A DNA stretch of 12,243 bases, taken from contig JBMNSG010000063.1 of NCBI GenBank assembly GCA_050945075.1, positions 1 to 12,243 on the forward strand, in the 5' to 3' direction. The notes under the pieces are model-generated. The model worked only from the letters and a program-made list of their open reading frames with translations. It was not told the DNA's origin and searched no databases. Position numbers and translations under genes: made by a program. The number at the start of each line of letters is the position of its first letter. Positions within the stretch are counted from its first letter, which is position 1. This document shows positions 7,493 through 12,243 of the stretch, piece by piece. The stretch comes from UBA7485 sp050945075. Its GTDB lineage: Bacteria > Bacillota > Clostridia > Eubacteriales > Eubacteriaceae.

Positions 7493-7532
7493 ACGGCTTA
7501 TGCTTTAAATTATAGAAATACGGAAAGGGAAT

Positions 7533-8564
7533 ATGGCTGATATCAATGCATACAAGTCTGCCGGCGTAAACGTCGAAGCAGGCTACCAGTCGACCAGACT
7601 GATCAAAGAGGATGTAAAACGGACACTTACCCCGTACGTGCTCTCCGAACTCGGAGGCTTTGGCGGACTGGTGGAGCTTCCGGAAGGCTATAAACAGCCG
7701 GTACTGGTCTCCGGCACCGACGGTGTGGGAACCAAGCTGCTCATCGCGATGCAGATGAAGGAAAACACCACAATCGGAATTGATGCGGTTGCTATGTGCG
7801 TGAACGATATTATCTGTTCAGGTGCGAAACCGCTGTTTTTCCTGGATTACATCGCCTGCGGAACCAACGAACCGGAACGGATCGCAGAAATCGTAAGCGG
7901 TGTTGCCGAAGGCTGTGTACAGTCGGAATGTGCGCTGGTCGGCGGTGAAACTGCGGAAATGCCGGGCATGTATCTGCCGGACGATTATGATATCGCCGGT
8001 TTTGCAGTTGGTGTTGCGGATAAGGACAAGCTGATCACGGGACAGAAAATCAAAGCCGGAGATGTGCTGGTAGGACTCCCGTCCGCCGGCGTACACAGCA
8101 ACGGCTTTTCGCTGGTCCGCAAAATTGTCCGCGAAAACAAGCTGCACCTCGATGAAGAATATCCGGAACTCGGTGAAAAGCTGGGAGAAGCCCTGCTGCG
8201 GCCGACCATGATTTATGTGAAGGCACTCAAAGATCTGCCGGAAAAATACGATATTCTTGGCATGTCCCATATTACCGGCGGCGGATTTTATGAAAACATT
8301 CCCCGTATGCTGCCTGAAGGACTGGGCGCAGTGGTGGATGCCAATGCAATTCCGGTTCCGAAGATTTTCTCGTTCCTGCAGGAATGCGGAGGTCTTTCGG
8401 ACGAAGCCATGTATTCCACGTTCAACATGGGTGTGGGCATGGTCTGTGCAGTAGCTCCGGAAAATGCCGACGGTCTTGTTAAAGAACTGCAGAGCCGCGG
8501 TACAAAGGCTGCAAAAATCGGTACGGTTGAAGAATCTGCGGACAAAATCCGCATTGATTTCTGA
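7533..8564 (+). CDS. purM: Phosphoribosylaminoimidazole (AIR) synthetase / FGAM cyclo-ligase
   Basis: PurM uses ATP to close FGAM into AIR. At 343 residues it is of normal length for the family and belongs to the same ATP-binding superfamily as the two synthetase halves of PurL. Visible signatures are SGTDGVGTK (residues 60-68), the CVNDIICSGAKPLFFLDY stretch (89-106), GGETAEMPGMY (137-147), GLPSAGVHSNGFSL and HITGGGFYENIPRM in the C-terminal half. The ATG at 7533 follows GGAAAGGGA with short spacing. A 93-base spacer with a hairpin separates it from purF. No missing residues or frame problems were seen. Confidence 0.97.
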   Translation: MADINAYKSAGVNVEAGYQSTRLIKEDVKRTLTPYVLSELGGFGGLVELPEGYKQPVLVSGTDGVGTKLLIAMQMKENTTIGIDAVAMCVNDIICSGAKPLFFLDYIACGTNEPERIAEIVSGVAEGCVQSECALVGGETAEMPGMYLPDDYDIAGFAVGVADKDKLITGQKIKAGDVLVGLPSAGVHSNGFSLVRKIVRENKLHLDEEYPELGEKLGEALLRPTMIYVKALKDLPEKYDILGMSHITGGGFYENIPRMLPEGLGAVVDANAIPVPKIFSFLQECGGLSDEAMYSTFNMGVGMVCAVAPENADGLVKELQSRGTKAAKIGTVEESADKIRIDF

Positions 8565-8610
8565 CCGGACGATACAGATATGGATACTGAAACAAAAGAC
8601 TCCGTCACCC

Positions 8611-8638
8611 CGGTTTCTGTTGAAAACAGCGGAAACCG
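8611..8638 (+). other. Strong hairpin upstream of purN
   Basis: CGGTTT (8611-8616) pairs with AAACCG (8633-8638), and inside it CTGTT (8617-8621) pairs with AACAG (8625-8629) around a GAA loop. A three-base bulge (8630-8632) separates the two parts. This gives eleven perfect pairs, the most convincing internal hairpin of the operon. It ends 12 bases before the AGAGGA ribosome binding site that serves ATG 8664. That position supports reading 8565-8663 as an untranslated spacer. Confidence 0.6.
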
Positions 8639-8663
8639 TGGAGCAGGCGAAGAGGATGCACGT

Positions 8664-9356
8664 ATGAGAATAGGTGTGCTGGTATCCGGCGGCGGTACGA
8701 ATCTGCAGGCGCTGATCGATAAGGTTCACGGGAAAGACGGGGATATTGTCCTCGTTCTGTCTGATAAAGATCAGGCTTATGGACTGGAACGGGCCCGCAA
8801 AGCGGACATTCCCGCTCAGTGGGTACCGGATACAGACAATGCCGGAAACCGGCTCTCCAATGAAGATTACAGTGCTGAGATGGTACGCAGACTCAAAGCA
8901 GCCGGAGTTGAACTGGTCGTACTGGCCGGTTATATGAAAATTATTCCCGCCAGCTTTGTACAGGCTTTTCCGGACCGGATTATCAACATTCATCCGGCGC
9001 TGATCCCCAGCTTCTGCGGGGCAGGCTATTACGGACTGCATGTACATCAGGCGGTTATTGATTACGGTGCCAAGCTTTCCGGCGCCACCGTTCACTTTGT
9101 CAACGAAGAAGCGGACGCGGGTCCGGTCATTGCCCAGCAGGCAGTGGCGGTGCTTCCGGAGGATACCCCGGAAACGCTGCAGGCGAGGATACTGGAGCAG
9201 GCGGAGCACAATCTGCTGCCCGCTGTCACAAAAGCGATCTGTCAGGGACGGGTGCACCGGAAGGGGCGCACCGTCTTTATAGATAAAGAAACAGAAACAG
9301 AAACAGAACAGAATATTCAGTCAGGATTTCAGGAAACCCAGGGAGAAAACAGATGA
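8664..9356 (+). CDS. purN: Phosphoribosylglycinamide (GAR) formyltransferase, folate-dependent
   Basis: PurN transfers a formyl group from 10-formyltetrahydrofolate to GAR, giving FGAR. I chose ATG 8664 because AGAGGA (8651-8656) lies seven bases upstream and the protein then opens in the standard MRIGVLVSGGGTNLQAL. An in-frame ATG at 8580 would add 28 polar residues but has no good ribosome binding site. With this start it is 230 residues, against about 190-212 usually. The catalytic residues N108, H110 and D151 (NIHPALIPSFCG and EADAGPVI) match N106, H108 and D144 of E. coli PurN. The SFCGxGYYG form of the active-site loop is typical of clostridial PurN. The excess length is a C-terminal tail of about 22 residues containing an ETETETEQ run. 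Its stop overlaps the purH start (ATGA), so the two are probably translationally coupled. Confidence 0.95.
   Translation: MRIGVLVSGGGTNLQALIDKVHGKDGDIVLVLSDKDQAYGLERARKADIPAQWVPDTDNAGNRLSNEDYSAEMVRRLKAAGVELVVLAGYMKIIPASFVQAFPDRIINIHPALIPSFCGAGYYGLHVHQAVIDYGAKLSGATVHFVNEEADAGPVIAQQAVAVLPEDTPETLQARILEQAEHNLLPAVTKAICQGRVHRKGRTVFIDKETETETEQNIQSGFQETQGENR
9288..9310 (+). repeat. Hexanucleotide tandem repeat (GAAACA)3 in the purN tail
   Basis: Three exact copies of GAAACA at 9288-9305 are followed by a degenerate GAACA. They are in frame and encode alternating Glu-Thr (ETETETEQ) at the C-terminus of PurN. Because the unit is six bases, copy-number change would keep the frame and the purH overlap intact. 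Confidence 0.85.
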
Positions 9357-10882
9357 AAGCACTGATAAGCGTCTCGGACAAAACAGGAATTGTTGAATTT
9401 GCAAAAGAGCTCGAAACAATGGGCTGGGAAATTCTTTCGACCGGCGGAACTGCCAAAGCGATTGCGGATGCAGGTCTCAAGGTAACGGAAGTATCGGAAG
9501 TCACAGGCTTCCCGGAATGTTTTGACGGACGCGTCAAGACGCTGCATCCGATTATTCACGGAGGTCTTCTGAATATCCGCGATAATGCGGAACATCAGAA
9601 ACAGAAAAAGGAACTCGGGATCGAAGATATCGACCTGGTGGTGATTAATCTGTATCCGTTCGCGAAGACGGTTGCTTCCGGAGCAGATTTTGCTACCTGC
9701 ATCGAAAATATCGACATCGGCGGACCCACTATGCTGCGTTCTGCTGCCAAGAATTTTAAATTCGTGACGGTGCTGACCGATCCTGCGGATTATCAGACGG
9801 TTCTTGACGAACTGAAAGCAGACGGAAAGACAACGTACGATACCCGTTTCGAACTGGCACTCAAGGTCTTCGAACTTACTGCACACTACGACTCGATGAT
9901 CGCGGATTATCTGAAAAAAGAAGGCAAAAAAGATTTCCTGCGCGATACACTGACACTGACCTTTGAAAAGGTACAGGATATGCGTTACGGCGAAAATCCG
10001 CATCAGAAGGCTGCTTTCTACAAGACGCCTGTCGATACAAAAGGTACACTGGCGGATGCGAAACAGCTGCAGGGCAAGGAACTGTCCTACAACAACATTA
10101 ACGATACCAACGGAGCGCTGGAAATCCTCAAGCAGTATCAGGATGAACCGACCGTCATTGCTGTCAAGCATGCCAATCCATGCGGAGCTGCCTCGGCGCC
10201 GACTATTGCCGAAGCCTATAAAAAGGCCTATGAAGCGGATCCCACCTCGATCTATGGCGGAATTATCGCAGCCAACGGCATTATCGACAAAGATACTGCC
10301 GACCAGATGGTCCAGATCTTCCTGGAAGTCATTGTAGCCCCTGGCTTTACGCCGGAAGCACTGGAAGTTTTAAGCGCCAAACAGAATCTGAGACTGCTTG
10401 TTCTTGATGATATTCTCGATAACCCGGATGGTTATGAGTACAAATCGGTCCGCGGCGGCTTCCTGGTACAGGAACGCGACAATAAGGACTGGAATGAACT
10501 GACTGTGGTTACAGACAGAAAGCCTACCGACAAGGAAATGGAAGACCTGATCTTTGCCTGGAGAGCTGTTAAGAATACCAAGAGCAATGCTATTTCACTG
10601 GCAAAGGACAAATGTCTGATCGCTAACGGACCGGGACAGGTAAACCGTATCTGGCCTACAGAAAACTGTATTCTCCACGGCGGAGACGCTGTGAAGGGTT
10701 CGGTAATGGCTTCTGATGCTTTCTTCCCGTTTGACGACTGTGTGCGTGCAGCGGCAGATGCCGGTATTACAGCTATTATCCAGCCGGGCGGAGCAGGACG
10801 CGACGCGGATTCGATCAAGGTCTGCAACGACAACGGAATTGCCATGGTCTTTACCGGAATGCGTCACTTCAAGCATTCGTAA
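9353..10882 (+). CDS. purH: Bifunctional AICAR formyltransferase / IMP cyclohydrolase
   Basis: PurH performs the last two steps, formylating AICAR with 10-formyltetrahydrofolate and closing the ring to IMP. Its 509 residues fit the bacterial enzyme. The N-terminal MGS-like cyclohydrolase domain (about 1-145) shows SVSDKTGI at 6-13, STGGTA, and KTLHPIIHGGLL from K62. The C-terminal transformylase carries the RYGENPHQ motif and the K272-H273 pair in AVKHANPCGAA, which matches the catalytic Lys-His of the family. The C-terminus GMRHFKH is also typical. The ATG overlaps the purN stop by four bases and has its own ribosome binding site, AGGGAG at 9340-9345, inside the purN tail. PurN and PurH use the same folate cofactor, which fits their coupling. 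Confidence 0.98.
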   Translation: MKALISVSDKTGIVEFAKELETMGWEILSTGGTAKAIADAGLKVTEVSEVTGFPECFDGRVKTLHPIIHGGLLNIRDNAEHQKQKKELGIEDIDLVVINLYPFAKTVASGADFATCIENIDIGGPTMLRSAAKNFKFVTVLTDPADYQTVLDELKADGKTTYDTRFELALKVFELTAHYDSMIADYLKKEGKKDFLRDTLTLTFEKVQDMRYGENPHQKAAFYKTPVDTKGTLADAKQLQGKELSYNNINDTNGALEILKQYQDEPTVIAVKHANPCGAASAPTIAEAYKKAYEADPTSIYGGIIAANGIIDKDTADQMVQIFLEVIVAPGFTPEALEVLSAKQNLRLLVLDDILDNPDGYEYKSVRGGFLVQERDNKDWNELTVVTDRKPTDKEMEDLIFAWRAVKNTKSNAISLAKDKCLIANGPGQVNRIWPTENCILHGGDAVKGSVMASDAFFPFDDCVRAAADAGITAIIQPGGAGRDADSIKVCNDNGIAMVFTGMRHFKHS

Positions 10883-10909
10883 ACCTGTTATTGTTTATCG
10901 GAGAACAGA

Positions 10910-12166
10910 ATGAATATACTCATTATTGGAAACGGCGGCCGGGAATCCTCGATTGCCTGGAAACTGGATCAGAGCCCGAGGGTCGATCAGATTTATGTGC
11001 TTCCGGGCAATGCCGGAACCGCACTCGCGTACGAAAACGTGGATCTGGATCCGAAGGACTTTGACGCCTGCATCGCTTTTGCGAAGAATCATGATGTAGG
11101 TCTGGTTGTCGTAGGCCCGGAAGACCCGCTGGTAGGCGGGATGACCGACGCTTTTCAGGAAGCCGGTATTCCGGTTTTCGGACCGAATCAAAAAGCGGCT
11201 CAGTTTGAAGGCAGCAAAGCCTTTACAAAAGATTTCCTGATTCGTCACCATATTCCCACAGCGGCTTATCATGAATACAATAATTATGATGATCTGGTGG
11301 CAGGACTGGATGAATTCGGTTTTCCGGTCGTTCTCAAAGCTGATGGACTGGCAGCCGGGAAAGGCGTGCTCATCTGTGAAAACAGGGAGCAGGCACTTGA
11401 AGGCGCTAAGGAAATCATGCAGGACCGCGCCTTTGGCGAAGCCGGAGACACTGTTGTTGTCGAAGAATTCCTGACTGGCCGTGAAGCCTCTATGCTGTGT
11501 TTCGTGGACGGTAAGACCATTGTGCCAATGGAATCTGCCCAGGATTACAAACGTGCCTTTGACAACGATCAGGGCACCAATACCGGCGGTATGGGCTCTT
11601 ATTCCCCGAATATTCTTTTTGACGACTGGAAGCTGGTCGAAAAGATTGCCGATACCATCCTTCATCCGACTATCGAAGGCTTTATTGAAGACGGGATTGA
11701 CTTCCGCGGCGTGCTCTTCATCGGCCTGATGATCAAAGATGACGAACCGAAGGTTCTGGAATTTAATGTCCGTTTCGGTGATCCGGAAACGCAGAGTGTG
11801 CTTTATCGTATGGACTCCGATCTGCTGGACATCATGCAGGCCTGTATTAACGGCACACTGGATCAGACACCTGTCGAATGGTCGGAAGATCCTGCTGTAT
11901 CCGTGGTGATGGCTTCAGGCGGCTATCCGGGTTCCTATCCGAAAGGAAAGGAAATTACAGGACTTGATACTGTCGAAGGGGCAACGGTTTTCCATGCAGG
12001 AACGAAGCTCTCAGACGGGAAGGTTCTGACCAACGGCGGCCGTGTTCTTGCGGTGACGGCTAAAGCGCCGACTGTTGAAGAAGCACGTGCCAAAGCTTAT
12101 AAAGAACTCGCTAAAATTCAGTTTGAAGGCGGATTTAACAGAAGCGATATCGCAAAATTTGATTGA
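10910..12166 (+). CDS. purD: Phosphoribosylamine-glycine ligase (GAR synthetase)
   Basis: PurD ligates glycine to phosphoribosylamine with ATP, forming GAR. The 418 residues are normal length for the monofunctional enzyme. It opens with the GNGGRES loop (residues 7-13). The ATP-grasp domain shows KADGLAAGKGV starting at K143, EEFLTGREAS, and GTNTGGMGS (222-230). EFNVRFGDPETQ begins at E284, with E284 and N286 in the positions of the usual magnesium ligands. The ATG follows GGAG (10900-10903) by six bases, 27 bases after purH. It is the last gene of the operon and ends in TGA. Its product is consumed by PurN two genes upstream, and its unstable substrate is made by PurF. Confidence 0.98.
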   Translation: MNILIIGNGGRESSIAWKLDQSPRVDQIYVLPGNAGTALAYENVDLDPKDFDACIAFAKNHDVGLVVVGPEDPLVGGMTDAFQEAGIPVFGPNQKAAQFEGSKAFTKDFLIRHHIPTAAYHEYNNYDDLVAGLDEFGFPVVLKADGLAAGKGVLICENREQALEGAKEIMQDRAFGEAGDTVVVEEFLTGREASMLCFVDGKTIVPMESAQDYKRAFDNDQGTNTGGMGSYSPNILFDDWKLVEKIADTILHPTIEGFIEDGIDFRGVLFIGLMIKDDEPKVLEFNVRFGDPETQSVLYRMDSDLLDIMQACINGTLDQTPVEWSEDPAVSVVMASGGYPGSYPKGKEITGLDTVEGATVFHAGTKLSDGKVLTNGGRVLAVTAKAPTVEEARAKAYKELAKIQFEGGFNRSDIAKFD

Positions 12167-12176
12167 TAAAACCGGA

Positions 12177-12194
12177 CGGTCTCTGAAGAGACTG
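12177..12194 (+). other. Small hairpin between purD and the terminator
   Basis: CGGTCTC (12177-12183) and GAGACTG (12188-12194) form seven pairs, one a G-U wobble, closed by a TGAA loop. It starts 11 bases after the purD stop. No T-run follows, so it is separate from the terminator further on. It may be a 3'-end stabilising element. Confidence 0.4.
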
Positions 12195-12211
12195 AACGGG
12201 ACGATAAAGCA

Positions 12212-12243
12212 AAAGAACCTGAGTTCATGAACTCAGGTTCTTT
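12212..12243. terminator. Rho-independent terminator of the pur operon (window ends in its T-run)
   Basis: Bases 12212-12243 form a perfect 32-base palindrome: AAAGAACCTGAGTT on the left, a CATG centre, and the exact complement ending in TTCTTT. As RNA the stem is up to 14 pairs, A-rich on the left and U-rich on the right. The window stops inside the T-run. Because of the symmetry it could end transcription from either side. Confidence 0.9.

Noticed and set aside
7818..9257. 479-codon open frame on the - strand across purM and purN
   Set aside because: It is antisense to two clear enzymes, has no recognisable domain, and spans the purM-purN junction. It is a codon-bias shadow.
10895..11665. 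256-codon open frame on the - strand over purD
   Set aside because: It lies antisense to well-conserved purD sequence, with no motif seen in its translation.
5079..12178. CGGA-containing words soon after the stops of purE, purF, purM and purD
   Set aside because: CCGGA is a frequent word throughout the window, including inside genes, so recurrence after four stops is probably compositional.
1..12243. CRISPR arrays, insertion sequences, tRNA or rRNA genes, defence or other novel systems
   Set aside because: No spaced direct repeats, transposase motifs, terminal inverted repeats or RNA gene folds were seen. Every full-length protein is an identifiable purine biosynthesis enzyme.

Overview
The window holds a purine nucleotide biosynthesis operon. 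Eight genes run on the + strand in the order purL, purE, purC, purF, purM, purN, purH, purD. A perfect rho-independent terminator palindrome closes the operon at the right edge. On the left, on the - strand, is the first part of a divergent metallo-beta-lactamase-fold hydrolase gene, which runs off the window at base 1. The two transcription units are separated by a 324-bp region that must hold the start signals for both.

The organism looks like a low- to mid-G+C Gram-positive of the Bacillota, in the Clostridia/Erysipelotrichia direction. The reasons are the single-chain PurL of about 1,266 residues with no separate purS or purQ, the clostridial-type PurE and PurN, the B. subtilis-type PurF (processed N-terminal cysteine and [4Fe-4S] cysteines), and strong AGGAG-like ribosome binding sites. 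I cannot fix the family or genus from the sequence.

Together the eight enzymes cover PRPP to IMP except for two proteins. PurF makes phosphoribosylamine, PurD makes GAR, PurN formylates it to FGAR, PurL makes FGAM, PurM closes the ring to AIR, PurE makes CAIR, PurC makes SAICAR, and PurH turns AICAR into IMP. Adenylosuccinate lyase (PurB) and N5-CAIR synthetase (PurK) are not in the window. PurB is normally encoded elsewhere. The missing PurK is worth noting because PurE carries features of both class I and class II enzymes.

Spacing divides the operon. purN overlaps purH by 4 bases and purH-purD are 27 bases apart. The other junctions (purL-purE 127, purE-purC 150, purC-purF 69, purF-purM 93, purM-purN about 99 bases) are unusually long for one operon. 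Each of these, and the purL leader, holds at least one inverted repeat a short distance upstream of the next ribosome binding site. This recurring layout, with stems of unrelated sequence, is the least explained feature here. I found no exotic defence, mobile or otherwise undescribed system: the proteins are recognisable housekeeping enzymes.
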